Shown here: one piece after another, positions 1 to 6,142 of the stretch
How positions within the stretch are numbered: the stretch's first letter is position 1
Layout: each line of letters begins with the position of its first letter
Source: an uncultured Oscillospiraceae bacterium
Lineage (GTDB): Bacteria > Bacillota > Clostridia > Oscillospirales > Oscillospiraceae
DNA length: 7,972 bases
Direction of reading: 5' to 3'
Assembly: GCA_934515035.1 (NCBI GenBank)
Contig: CAKSXP010000080.1
Coordinates: forward strand, 1-7,972
Program-made: the position numbers and the translations under genes
The notes under the pieces: model-generated
Databases searched by the model: none
Seen by the model: only the letters and a program-made list of their open reading frames with translations
What the model was told of the DNA's origin: nothing

Positions 1-333
1 ATACGGGAGCACTGAGAAAGCCGCGGCTCCGCGGTCACTTTCTTTCAGTCCAACCACGAAGGTTCCCTTGTCGATGCGATTCAGTCGGCCTATGGAACAC
101 AGGACGGCATTATCATAAACCCCGGAGCATATACCCATACCAGCGTCGCGTTGCTGGACGCCCTGAAGGCCGTGGGCCTGCCGGCTGTCGAGGTCCATAT
201 CTCGGACGTCGACTCACGCGAGGAGTTCCGCCGGATCTCGTACATCCGCTCCGCCTGCGTCATGACGATATCCGGACACGGATTCGAGGGATATCTGGAG
301 GCTGCGGATCATCTCATGTCCCTGCATGGTTGA
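1..333 (+). CDS. aroQ: Type II 3-dehydroquinate dehydratase, C-terminal part (5' end outside the window; in-frame TGA at 13-15)
   Basis: Reads as the C-terminal two thirds of a class II dehydroquinase, the cytosolic enzyme that dehydrates 3-dehydroquinate to 3-dehydroshikimate in the shikimate pathway. The family blocks appear in order: VTFFQSNHEG (34-63), IINPGAYTHTS, then VEVHISD and SREEFR with the substrate-binding His and Arg, and the closing SGHGFEGYLEA. The N-terminal catalytic Tyr region lies before the window. The frame is continuous from 16 to the TGA at 331-333. Directly upstream, the same frame reads IREH and then TGA at 13-15, just where family members continue without a break. 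So either the gene is broken (nonsense mutation or small indel) or the assembly has an error at the contig edge. A TTG at 151 would be a start far inside the domain and is not credible. Identity is confident; intactness is not. Confidence 0.85.
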
Positions 334-358
334 ATTGTTCATAATTAGTGGGTATACT
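330..358 (+). promoter_or_regulatory. Putative sigma-A-type promoter for the Mrp gene
   Basis: TTGAAT at 330-335 (4 of 6 to the -35 consensus) and TATACT at 353-358 (5 of 6 to the -10 consensus) are separated by 17 bases. The predicted transcription start is near 365, about 29 bases before the Mrp ATG. The -35 box overlaps the aroQ stop codon. This is consensus matching by eye only; no mapping data. Confidence 0.5.
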
Positions 359-393
359 GTAAATTACTCATCTTTCAGGAGGATAAACAACAA

Positions 394-1218
394 ATGAGCG
401 AAACTTGTTCCCATGACTGCAGCAGCTGCGGCGAGGGCTGCGCGGACCGCCAGCCGGAAAGCCTGCTTGCACAGCCGCATCCCGGCACACATGTCAAAAA
501 AATAATCGGTGTCGTCAGCGGCAAGGGCGGCGTTGGAAAGAGCCTTGTCACTTCCCTCATGGCAGTTCTGTCGGCCCGTGCAGGCCACCGCACCGCGATC
601 CTCGACGCCGATATAACCGGGCCCTCCATCCCGACCGCCTTCGGCGTAAGACAGCGCCCGATGAGCGACGGGACAGGCATCATCCCAGTATACACCGATG
701 ACGGCATCGCCGTTATGAGTCTCAATCTTCTGCTCGACAACGAGACCGACCCCGTCGTATGGCGCGGCCCCGTGATCGGCGGGACCGTCAAGCAGTTCTG
801 GACGGACGTCATCTGGGGCGACGTCGACTACATGTTCGTCGATATGCCGCCCGGCACCGGCGACGTTGCGCTTACGGTTTTCCAGTCCATTCCCGTGGAC
901 GGCCTTATCATCGTCTCTTCTCCGCAGGAGCTTGTCGGCATGATCGTCACCAAAGCGGTCAAAATGGCCTCAATGATCGGCATCCCCGTTATCGGACTGG
1001 TCGAAAACATGAGCTACTTCAAATGCCCTGACTGCGGCAGTGAACACCGCATATTCGGTGAAAGCCACGTCGATGAGATAGCGAAGAATTACAACATTCC
1101 CAATGTTGCACAGCTGCCCATCGACCCCGAGCTTGCAAAGCTCTGCGATTCCGGCTGCATCGAGAGATTCGAAGGCAGCTGGCTCGACGGCATGATGAAG
1201 GCCGTTGAGAATCTTTAA
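394..1218 (+). CDS. mrp: Mrp/NBP35-family iron-sulfur cluster carrier ATPase
   Basis: A 274-residue cytosolic P-loop ATPase of the Mrp/ApbC/NBP35 (MinD-like) family, which binds a [4Fe-4S] cluster transiently and delivers it to apo-proteins. Visible motifs: the deviant Walker A GKGGVGKS (residues 43-50), LDADITGPS (70-78), the Mrp signature MPPGTGD (151-157), and the C-terminal metal-binding CPDC (Cys211, Cys214) within the typical ENMSYF context. The N-terminus has an extra cysteine cluster, C-x3-C-x2-C-x3-C (Cys5, 9, 12, 16), reminiscent of the N-terminal ferredoxin-like cluster of NBP35 proteins; bacterial Mrp proteins often lack it. The MIP18/DUF59 domain that precedes the ATPase in some Mrp proteins is absent. 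The start is supported by AGGAGG at 377-382, 11 bases before ATG. It lies 60 bases after aroQ with its own promoter. The following hairpin may separate it from the lipoprotein gene. Confidence 0.95.
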   Translation: MSETCSHDCSSCGEGCADRQPESLLAQPHPGTHVKKIIGVVSGKGGVGKSLVTSLMAVLSARAGHRTAILDADITGPSIPTAFGVRQRPMSDGTGIIPVYTDDGIAVMSLNLLLDNETDPVVWRGPVIGGTVKQFWTDVIWGDVDYMFVDMPPGTGDVALTVFQSIPVDGLIIVSSPQELVGMIVTKAVKMASMIGIPVIGLVENMSYFKCPDCGSEHRIFGESHVDEIAKNYNIPNVAQLPIDPELAKLCDSGCIERFEGSWLDGMMKAVENL

Positions 1219-1225
1219 AAAGCAA

Positions 1226-1250
1226 GGGGGACGGGCCTGCTCCGTCCCTC
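1226..1250 (+). terminator. Weak terminator-like hairpin after mrp
   Basis: GGGACGG (1228-1234) pairs with CCGTCCC (1242-1248) around a 7-base loop, extended by one G-U and one G-C pair to 1226/1250. The U-run (TTTT, 1257-1260) comes seven bases late, so termination would be partial or absent. It could be an attenuating structure between mrp and the lipoprotein gene. Confidence 0.35.
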
Positions 1251-1276
1251 CATACATTTTCCACGACAATGTGATC

Positions 1277-1283
1277 AAGGAGG
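1277..1283 (+). promoter_or_regulatory. Ribosome binding site fixing the lipoprotein start
   Basis: AAGGAGG lies 8 bases before the ATG at 1292. It selects that start over a TTG at 1205 in the same frame, which would overlap the end of mrp and bury the signal peptide. Confidence 0.8.
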
Positions 1284-1291
1284 CAAATCTG

Positions 1292-2299
1292 ATGAACAAA
1301 AGAATACTTCTGGCCGCGCTTTCAGCACTTATGATGTTTGCGCTCTTATGCGGCTGTACATCCGCCGCTCTGCCCGGTGGGGCGACCGACGAGCCTGCCG
1401 CGAACGAGACGGACACGCCTGCGCCGGCCGGCACGGACTCTCCCGAACCCGGCAATTCCGACGACCCCTCCGGGGACCCCGAAGATCAGCCGGGAGCCAA
1501 TGACCCCGCGCTCGAGTTCCCAATAGTCCTCAAATGCGGCGAGAGCTTTTCCATCGACCTTGACGGCGACGGCGCAGAGGAGGAGATCACCTATATCCCG
1601 AGCCGTGACGGAGAGGATTTCCCCTGGGAGTTCGACTCGCTGACCATAAACGGAGAAGAGTTCCGCGACAGCATATATGACGACGAGTTCTACACCGACT
1701 GTCTGGTCACCGATTACTGGGCTGTCACCGACATAGACAGCTCCGACGGCGCTCTTGAGATAGCCCTGATGGACTACGGCCCGAGCGACGACAACGTAAC
1801 ATACTTTTTCCGTTATACGGACGGTAAGCCGGAATACATCGGCTATGTCCCCGGCTTTGTCTACAACGGGTATTCCGACAGCTCCGACATGACTTTCCCC
1901 GGGGACGGTACCGTCGATTCATATATGAGGCTCAGCGTCCTTCAGACCTGGTGGGCCCCCGCCTCGTGGAAGCCCGGCGACGAAAGGTGCTTTGATCTCA
2001 TCGCGCAGGAGCTGTATTATCCCTTTGCCGGCAAGCCCGGCTCTGATGTGACCGTCACATCTCCCATAGTCGGATACGCCGGGCGCAGCGCCGATTCCGA
2101 GCGCACCGTTATCTCCGCCGGCACAGAGCTCACGCTCGCGGCAACGGATAACCGGGAGTGGATACTTGCAAAGACCGGCGACGGCCGCGAGCTTTGGCTG
2201 CATCTCAACGCGCAGGACGGTTATGCTTACGAGATCGAGACCGAGCGCGGATATGAATCCGGCGCGCTTGTCCTTGACGGACTGTGCATGGCCGATTAA
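1292..2299 (+). CDS. Acidic secreted lipoprotein of unknown function
   Basis: A 335-residue predicted lipoprotein. The signal peptide has a basic n-region (MNKR), a hydrophobic core and the lipobox LCGC (19-22), so Cys22 should be lipidated and the protein held on the outer face of the membrane. Residues 23-74 are a Pro/Asp/Glu/Thr-rich, probably disordered linker of the type that spans a cell wall. From about residue 75 a globular domain begins. It contains an acidic DLDGDGAEEE stretch (89-98), resembling Asp-rich calcium-binding loops, a second acidic DIDSSDGALEIAL segment (147-159), and many aromatics. The final 60 or so residues (GTELTLAATDNREW to LWLHL) look like an SH3-like beta fold, a weak impression. 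No enzyme motif was recognised. The start is set by an AAGGAGG site. The gene sits between mrp and a second lipoprotein gene (serpin). No separate promoter was recognised in the 73-base gap after mrp. Calcium binding is inference only. Confidence 0.85.
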   Translation: MNKRILLAALSALMMFALLCGCTSAALPGGATDEPAANETDTPAPAGTDSPEPGNSDDPSGDPEDQPGANDPALEFPIVLKCGESFSIDLDGDGAEEEITYIPSRDGEDFPWEFDSLTINGEEFRDSIYDDEFYTDCLVTDYWAVTDIDSSDGALEIALMDYGPSDDNVTYFFRYTDGKPEYIGYVPGFVYNGYSDSSDMTFPGDGTVDSYMRLSVLQTWWAPASWKPGDERCFDLIAQELYYPFAGKPGSDVTVTSPIVGYAGRSADSERTVISAGTELTLAATDNREWILAKTGDGRELWLHLNAQDGYAYEIETERGYESGALVLDGLCMAD

Positions 2300-2384
2300 T
2301 ACCATCGGTTGACAGGGGCAGACACGGTTTTGACGGGCAGAAATACGGCCATACGGCGTCAATGCCCTTGTCATCCGATGGTAT
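2299..2384. repeat. 86-nt imperfect long inverted repeat (hairpin) after the lipoprotein gene
   Basis: The left arm (2299-2320) pairs with the right arm (2363-2384): 20 of 22 positions are Watson-Crick, one is G-U and one is a T-T mismatch. After a 2-base bulge at 2361-2362, GAC (2321-2323) pairs with GTC (2358-2360), and weaker pairing continues inwards. The left arm starts on the last base of the lipoprotein stop codon. Size and terminal repeats are compatible with a small non-autonomous mobile element or REP-like repeat, or simply a large 3' RNA structure. No clear target duplication is visible. Confidence 0.7.
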
Positions 2385-2427
2385 CTTAAGGCAATACCGC
2401 AGATCGTGCGGTATTGCCTTAAATTTT
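2385..2427 (+). terminator. Strong intrinsic terminator for the lipoprotein transcript
   Basis: A perfect 15-bp stem, TTAAGGCAATACCGC (2386-2400) with its complement at 2408-2422, extended by an A-T pair (2401/2407) to leave a 5-base loop. It is followed by ATTTT (2423-2427). The stem ends are themselves TTAA, so the structure is symmetric and could act in both directions. It lies one base after the 86-nt hairpin. The remaining bases to the serpin start hold no clear promoter. Confidence 0.7.
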
Positions 2428-2497
2428 CCCTCACGCATACTGCGGCAGAGGAAACATTATTTACGTTCAGCGCGTCTGTTTTATCAAAGGACATATG

Positions 2498-2503
2498 AAA
2501 GGA
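2498..2503 (+). promoter_or_regulatory. Ribosome binding site favouring the ATG at 2513 for the serpin
   Basis: AAAGGA lies 9 bases before the ATG at 2513 but only 3 before the in-frame ATG at 2507 and downstream of the ATG at 2495. For 2495 the nearest site is AAAGG at 2486-2490, only 4 bases away. Spacing therefore favours 2513. Confidence 0.6.
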
Positions 2504-2512
2504 CAGATGAAA

Positions 2513-3751
2513 ATGCCAAAACGCATATCCGCCCTGCTGCTCTGCTTTTCCCTCGTTTTCTGCCTGGTCACGGCTCTCACGGGCTGCGGCAGTACCAGCA
2601 CCGACCTGATGCGCGGCTTCAGTCCCGCTGCCGTTGATACCCCGGCTGACCCCGATATGACCGCTGCCGCGGATTTCTCTCTTCGTCTGTTCCGCGAATG
2701 TGCTGACGAAAACCGGAACACGCTCTTATCCCCTGTTTCAGTTCTGTGTGCGCTGGCCATGACGGCAAACGGAGCTCGGGGAGACACTCTTGCACAGATG
2801 GAAGAGATTTTCGGCGTTTCCTCCGGAGAGCTCAACCGCTGTCTGCACGCATATATATTCTCTCTTCCGGAAGGTGAAAAATATAAGCTCAGCCTCGCAA
2901 ACTCGATCTGGTTCAGAGACAGCGGTGATCTCTCCGTTCAGGAAAGCTTTCTTCAGACAAACGCCGATTATTACGAAGCCGGGATCTTCAAGGCGCCATT
3001 AGACGATTCGACCGTCAGGGAGATGAACGACTGGGTGAATGATAAAACAGACGGCATGATAAACCGCATTCTGGATTCCATCGATCCCGGCACCGAAATG
3101 TATCTGCTCAACGCGCTTTCTTTTGACGCCGAGTGGCGCTCGGTCTATAAAGAGTCTCAGGTACGGGACGGCGTATTCACGGCGCAGGACGGTTCGGAGC
3201 AGACCGCTGCGTTCATGCATTCCATTGAGTATGAATATCTGGAGGACGACAGCGCCAGCGGATTTGTCAAATACTACGCCGATGGGAAATACGCCTTCGC
3301 CGCGCTGCTTCCCAACGAGGGCGTTTCGATCGGCGATTATATAAATGAGCTGACGGGCGAGCACCTTGCCGAGGTGTTTGACAGCGCGCAAAACTTTGAA
3401 GTAGACGCAGCCATACCGAAGTTTGACACCGAATACGGCGTTCTTCTCAACGACATACTTTATTCCATGGGCATGACGGACGCCTTTGACGCCGCCTCCG
3501 CCGATTTTTCCGGCATCGGTGTCTCCGGAAAAGGCCGTCTGTATATTGGCCAGGTCGTCCACAAAACGCACATTACCGTGGATGAGAAAGGTACAAAAGC
3601 GGGAGCCGTAACCATGGTCAGCGCCCCCGCCAGTGCCCCCATGCCAGTCGAAACAAAAACCGTTCACCTCGACAGGCCCTTCGTGTATATGATAATCGAC
3701 TGCGAGACATTTCTCCCGGTATTCATCGGCACACTTATGACAACCGCATAA
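2513..3751 (+). CDS. Lipid-anchored serpin (serine protease inhibitor)
   Basis: A 412-residue serpin, the family of suicide inhibitors whose reactive loop is cleaved and trapped by target proteases. The N-terminus is a lipoprotein signal (KR n-region, hydrophobic core, lipobox LTGC at 22-25), so the inhibitor should be displayed on the cell surface from Cys25 after a short linker. Serpin landmarks run in order: LLSPVSV...ANGARGDT (71-92), WVNDKTDGMI (174-183), LLNALSFDAEW (198-208), IPKFDTEYGVLL (301-312), a hinge E-K-G-T-K-A-G-A (358-365), and the C-terminal serpin signature VHLDRPFVYMI (384-394). The hinge Gly360/Thr361 and small residues after it fit an inhibitory rather than an ovalbumin-like serpin. 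Counting 17 residues from Glu358 puts P1 at Ser374 in an A-P-A-S-A-P-M-P loop. In-frame ATGs at 2495 and 2507 are alternative starts. It converges with metA, 20 bases apart. The protease target is unknown. Confidence 0.95.
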   Translation: MPKRISALLLCFSLVFCLVTALTGCGSTSTDLMRGFSPAAVDTPADPDMTAAADFSLRLFRECADENRNTLLSPVSVLCALAMTANGARGDTLAQMEEIFGVSSGELNRCLHAYIFSLPEGEKYKLSLANSIWFRDSGDLSVQESFLQTNADYYEAGIFKAPLDDSTVREMNDWVNDKTDGMINRILDSIDPGTEMYLLNALSFDAEWRSVYKESQVRDGVFTAQDGSEQTAAFMHSIEYEYLEDDSASGFVKYYADGKYAFAALLPNEGVSIGDYINELTGEHLAEVFDSAQNFEVDAAIPKFDTEYGVLLNDILYSMGMTDAFDAASADFSGIGVSGKGRLYIGQVVHKTHITVDEKGTKAGAVTMVSAPASAPMPVETKTVHLDRPFVYMIIDCETFLPVFIGTLMTTA

Positions 3752-3791
3752 AAACAAGGAAAGGCACGCTGTCAGGCGTGTCTTTCCTTGT
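3749..3791 (-). terminator. Terminator of metA, embedded in its last codons; may also serve the convergent serpin gene
   Basis: Arms 3754-3769 and 3776-3791 pair over 16 positions with one G-U, around a 6-base loop that contains most of the metA TGA (3772-3774). Read on the minus strand it is followed by TTTTT (complement of 3749-3753), a proper intrinsic terminator. The rising arm encodes the final residues KERHA of metA. On the plus strand the following bases (AAATTG) are poor, so action on the serpin transcript is less certain. Confidence 0.75.
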
Positions 3792-4713
3792 AAATTGATG
3801 GTATTGCGCTCACATCGTACGGAGTATCCTGATATACGATATAGTTCAGCCAGTTTGAGTATAGGAGGTTCGCGTTTGACCGCCATGTCATTTCCGGCAT
3901 GCGTGTGTCGTCGTCATCCGGGAAATAATGCTTCGGCACAGCGATGTTAAGCCCCGCGCTTTTGTCTCGGAGATACTCGTTTTTCAGCGTATCGCGGTCA
4001 TATTCGGAGTGTCCCATAACAAATATGCGGCGTCCCCCGTGAGCGGCTGCGATATATATTCCCGCCTCGTCCGATTCCGCGAGCATTTTCAGGGAAGATA
4101 TCTTTTCTATATCCTCGCGCTTTACCGTTGTGTGTCTCGAGTGCGGCACCATGAAAACATCGTCAAAGCCGCGCAGAAGTATCGGGTTTTTATACACGAC
4201 GCGGTGCCTGAACACGCCGAAAAGCTTTTCCGGAAGGTCATATTTGGGGATCCCGTAATGATAATACAATCCCGCCTGAGCTCCCCAGCATATATGGAAG
4301 GTGCTGTGGACATGCGTCGTGCTCCATTCCATGATCTCGCAGAGCTCCGGCCAGTATTCGACCTCTTCAAACGGCAGCTTTTCCACCGGCGCGCCCGTTA
4401 TGATAAGTCCGTCATAGTACTCGCCGCGTATCTCGTTAAAAGTCTTATAAAAAGCGAGCATGTGCTCTTCGGATGTGTTCTTTGACTTATGCGAGCTTAC
4501 CTGAACGAGCTCCAGCTCGACCTGAAGCGGCGTATTGCCGAGCAGACGGCTCAGCTGCGTTTCCGTCACCACCTTGGTAGGCATCAGGTTCAGAAGCGCT
4601 ATGCGCAGAGGACGTATATCCTGTGTCTGCGCACGGGTCTCCGCCATGACAAATATATTCTCGGCTTCCAGCACCGCCCGCGCCGGAAGCGCGTTCGGAA
4701 TTTTAATCGGCAT
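3772..4713 (-). CDS. metA: Homoserine O-acetyltransferase of the MetA (glutamine-amidotransferase-like) family
   Basis: A 313-residue cytosolic enzyme that acylates L-homoserine, the first committed step of methionine synthesis. It matches MetA along its whole length. Catalytic Cys142 sits in [16 protein letters not shown], and His235 and Glu237 in MGHSEYD. Residue 111 is Glu ([11 protein letters not shown]). In characterised MetA enzymes Glu111 goes with acetyl-CoA, while Gly at this position goes with succinyl-CoA, so O-acetylhomoserine is the expected product even though databases often call the family succinyltransferase. The start is supported by GAGGTG (complement of 4721-4726) 7 bases upstream. 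The gene follows metY by 15 bases, so the two are surely one transcript, and MetY uses its product. The TGA stop lies in the loop of the terminator hairpin. Confidence 0.95.
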   Translation of the reverse strand: MPIKIPNALPARAVLEAENIFVMAETRAQTQDIRPLRIALLNLMPTKVVTETQLSRLLGNTPLQVELELVQVSSHKSKNTSEEHMLAFYKTFNEIRGEYYDGLIITGAPVEKLPFEEVEYWPELCEIMEWSTTHVHSTFHICWGAQAGLYYHYGIPKYDLPEKLFGVFRHRVVYKNPILLRGFDDVFMVPHSRHTTVKREDIEKISSLKMLAESDEAGIYIAAAHGGRRIFVMGHSEYDRDTLKNEYLRDKSAGLNIAVPKHYFPDDDDTRMPEMTWRSNANLLYSNWLNYIVYQDTPYDVSAIPSIYKERHA

Positions 4714-4728
4714 TCTGCTTCACCTCGA

Positions 4729-6006
4729 TCAGACGGCTGCAAGCGCGTTTTCGATATCCTCGATTATATCGGATATGTCCTCGATCCCGACGGACAGGCG
4801 CACAAGATCCGCGGGAACGCCCGCAGCCGCTAGCTCTTCGTCGTTCATCTGACGGTGAGTCGTGCTGGCCGGATGGAGCACGCAGGAATGCGCATCCGCC
4901 ACATGTGTCGCGATGTGCGCGATCCGGAGAGCTCCCATGAACTTCTCCGCCGCTTCGCGCCCGCCCTTCAGGCCGAAGGACACAACGCCGCAGGAGCCGT
5001 TCGGCAGATATTTCTGCGCAAGCTTGTAATAGGGGCTTGAGGGCAGGCCGCAGTAGTTGACCCACGATACCTTGGGGTGCTTTTCAAGAAATTCAGCGAC
5101 CGCCTGGCCGTTTTTGCAGTGGCGCTCCATCCTGACATGGAGCGACTCGAGGCCCAGTCCGAGAATGAAAGAGTTCTGCGGCGACGGTATCGCGCCGAAA
5201 TCGCGCATAAGCTGAGCCGTCGCCTTTGTGATGAACGCGCCCTCCAGGCCGAAACGCTCGGTATAGGTCACGCCATGATAGCTGTCGTCCGGCGTTGTGA
5301 GTCCGGGATATTTTTCCGCATGTGCGTTCCAGTCAAATTTCCCGCTGTCCACGATCGCTCCGCCGACGGCCGCTCCATGCCCGTCCATATATTTAGTGGT
5401 CGAATGCGTTACGATATCCGCGCCCCACTCGAACGGGCGGCAGTTTACCGGCGTGGCAAAGGTGTTGTCGACGATAAGGGGGACCCCGTGACGGTGGGCA
5501 GCCTGCGCAAAGGCATCTATATCAAGCACCGTAAGCGCGGGATTTGCTATCGTCTCACCGAAAACCGCTTTGGTATTCGGCCGGAAAGCCGCGTCAAGCT
5601 CCTCCGCAGAAGCTGTCGGCGAAACAAAGGTCGCCTCGATGCCCATGCGCTTCATTGTGACGGAGATTAGATTATAGGTCCCGCCGTATATGGAGGACGA
5701 GGACACTATGTGATCGCCGCAGGCGCAGATATTGAACAGGGCAAAGAAGTTTGCCGCCTGTCCGGAGGATGTAAGCATTGCCGCGGTGCCGCCTTCGAGC
5801 GCAGCAATCTTGGCCGCGACATGGTCGTTTGTCGGGTTCTGGAGCCGTGTATAGAAATATCCGCTGGCCTCAAGGTCAAACAGTTTTCCCATAGCGTCGC
5901 CGGTTTCATACTTGAACGTCGTGCTCTGCACGATCGGTATCTGGCGCGGCTCTCCGTTGCCGGGGGTATATCCCGCCTGAACGCACTTTGTTCCAATATT
6001 GCTCAT
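4729..6006 (-). CDS. metY: O-acetylhomoserine sulfhydrylase (PLP-dependent, Cys/Met metabolism family)
   Basis: A 425-residue PLP enzyme that joins O-acetylhomoserine and sulfide to give homocysteine and acetate. Fold-type I motifs are present: YTR (52-54) supplied to the neighbouring active site, SSGQAA (80-85) for cofactor phosphate, Asp180 in LIVDNTFATP contacting the pyridine nitrogen, and the Schiff-base Lys205 in HSTTK. The late HPASTTHRQM (378-387) and RLSVGIE (403-409) are typical of the family. Length and the long insertion GKFDWNAHAEKYPGL (222-236) favour MetY over the shorter cystathionine gamma-synthase and gamma-lyase. The start at 6006 is set by GGAGGAG 7 bases upstream; an in-frame ATG at 6030 would put that site inside the gene. 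It is the first gene of the metY-metA operon, with an extended -10 promoter. Together the pair bypasses cystathionine. Confidence 0.93.
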   Translation of the reverse strand: MSNIGTKCVQAGYTPGNGEPRQIPIVQSTTFKYETGDAMGKLFDLEASGYFYTRLQNPTNDHVAAKIAALEGGTAAMLTSSGQAANFFALFNICACGDHIVSSSSIYGGTYNLISVTMKRMGIEATFVSPTASAEELDAAFRPNTKAVFGETIANPALTVLDIDAFAQAAHRHGVPLIVDNTFATPVNCRPFEWGADIVTHSTTKYMDGHGAAVGGAIVDSGKFDWNAHAEKYPGLTTPDDSYHGVTYTERFGLEGAFITKATAQLMRDFGAIPSPQNSFILGLGLESLHVRMERHCKNGQAVAEFLEKHPKVSWVNYCGLPSSPYYKLAQKYLPNGSCGVVSFGLKGGREAAEKFMGALRIAHIATHVADAHSCVLHPASTTHRQMNDEELAAAGVPADLVRLSVGIEDISDIIEDIENALAAV

Positions 6007-6013
6007 GTTTAAT

Positions 6014-6020
6014 CTCCTCC
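6014..6020 (-). promoter_or_regulatory. Ribosome binding site fixing the metY start
   Basis: On the minus strand GGAGGAG lies 7 bases before the ATG at 6006-6004. It rules against the in-frame upstream ATG (6030-6028), which has no comparable site and would add eight atypical residues (MPYRRRLN). Confidence 0.8.
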
Positions 6021-6048
6021 GATACGGCATATTGATTATTTAATCGTA

Positions 6049-6077
6049 ATTATAACATAGCAGTATGCCCATTACAA
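6049..6077 (-). promoter_or_regulatory. Extended -10 sigma-A-type promoter of metY-metA
   Basis: On the minus strand TTGTAA (complement of 6072-6077, 4 of 6) is followed after 17 bases by a perfect TATAAT (complement of 6049-6054), preceded by TGT, an extended -10 element. Predicted transcription starts near 6042, giving a leader of about 36 bases. A 12-base inverted repeat GATTA-TT-TAATC (6034-6045) covers that start and could be an operator, but it is AT-rich and short. Confidence 0.65.
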
Positions 6078-6093
6078 AGCTTTATTTTTCTGC

Positions 6094-6130
6094 AAAGAAA
6101 CATCGCAGACGGGAATGACCGTCTGCGATG
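6094..6130 (-). terminator. Intrinsic terminator of the SnoaL-like/kinase operon
   Basis: A perfect 12-bp stem, CATCGCAGACGG (minus strand, 6130-6119; its complement at 6112-6101) with a 6-base loop, followed on the minus strand by TTTCTTT (6100-6094). It starts 12 bases after the kinase stop and separates this operon from the metY promoter. Confidence 0.85.
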
Positions 6131-6142
6131 CCGCATGTTTTA

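Noticed and set aside
1..333. TGA recoding (as tryptophan, glycine or selenocysteine) to explain the aroQ stop
   Set aside because: Several intact genes here (metA, metY, the second SnoaL-like gene and aroQ itself) end in TGA, and no selenocysteine insertion structure was seen.
1205..1291. Upstream TTG start giving the lipoprotein 29 more residues
   Set aside because: It would overlap mrp and bury the signal peptide, whereas ATG 1292 has AAGGAGG at 8 bases followed by a canonical lipoprotein signal.
2309..2314. Perfect TTGACA as a -35 box for the serpin
   Set aside because: No acceptable -10 hexamer lies 16-18 bases downstream, and the hexamer is part of the left arm of the long hairpin, upstream of a strong terminator.
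2414..2441. TTGCCT and CATACT, 16 bases apart, as a serpin promoter
   Set aside because: Both hexamers match only 4 of 6 and the -35 is inside the terminator stem; too weak to annotate.
2999..3886. Long open frame on the minus strand (about 295 codons) opposite the serpin and the metA end
   Set aside because: It lies antisense to a confidently identified serpin, shows no family motif and crosses the terminator; a codon-bias shadow.
3928..4485. Open frame of about 185 codons on the plus strand
   Set aside because: Antisense to metA, whose catalytic residues are all intact; no ribosome binding site or recognisable product.
5077..5670. Open frame of about 197 codons on the plus strand
   Set aside because: Antisense to metY; product is Arg-rich and without family features.
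6007..6142. SAM riboswitch or T-box upstream of metY
   Set aside because: The gap is filled by the preceding operon's terminator and the promoter; the remaining leader of about 36 bases is too short.
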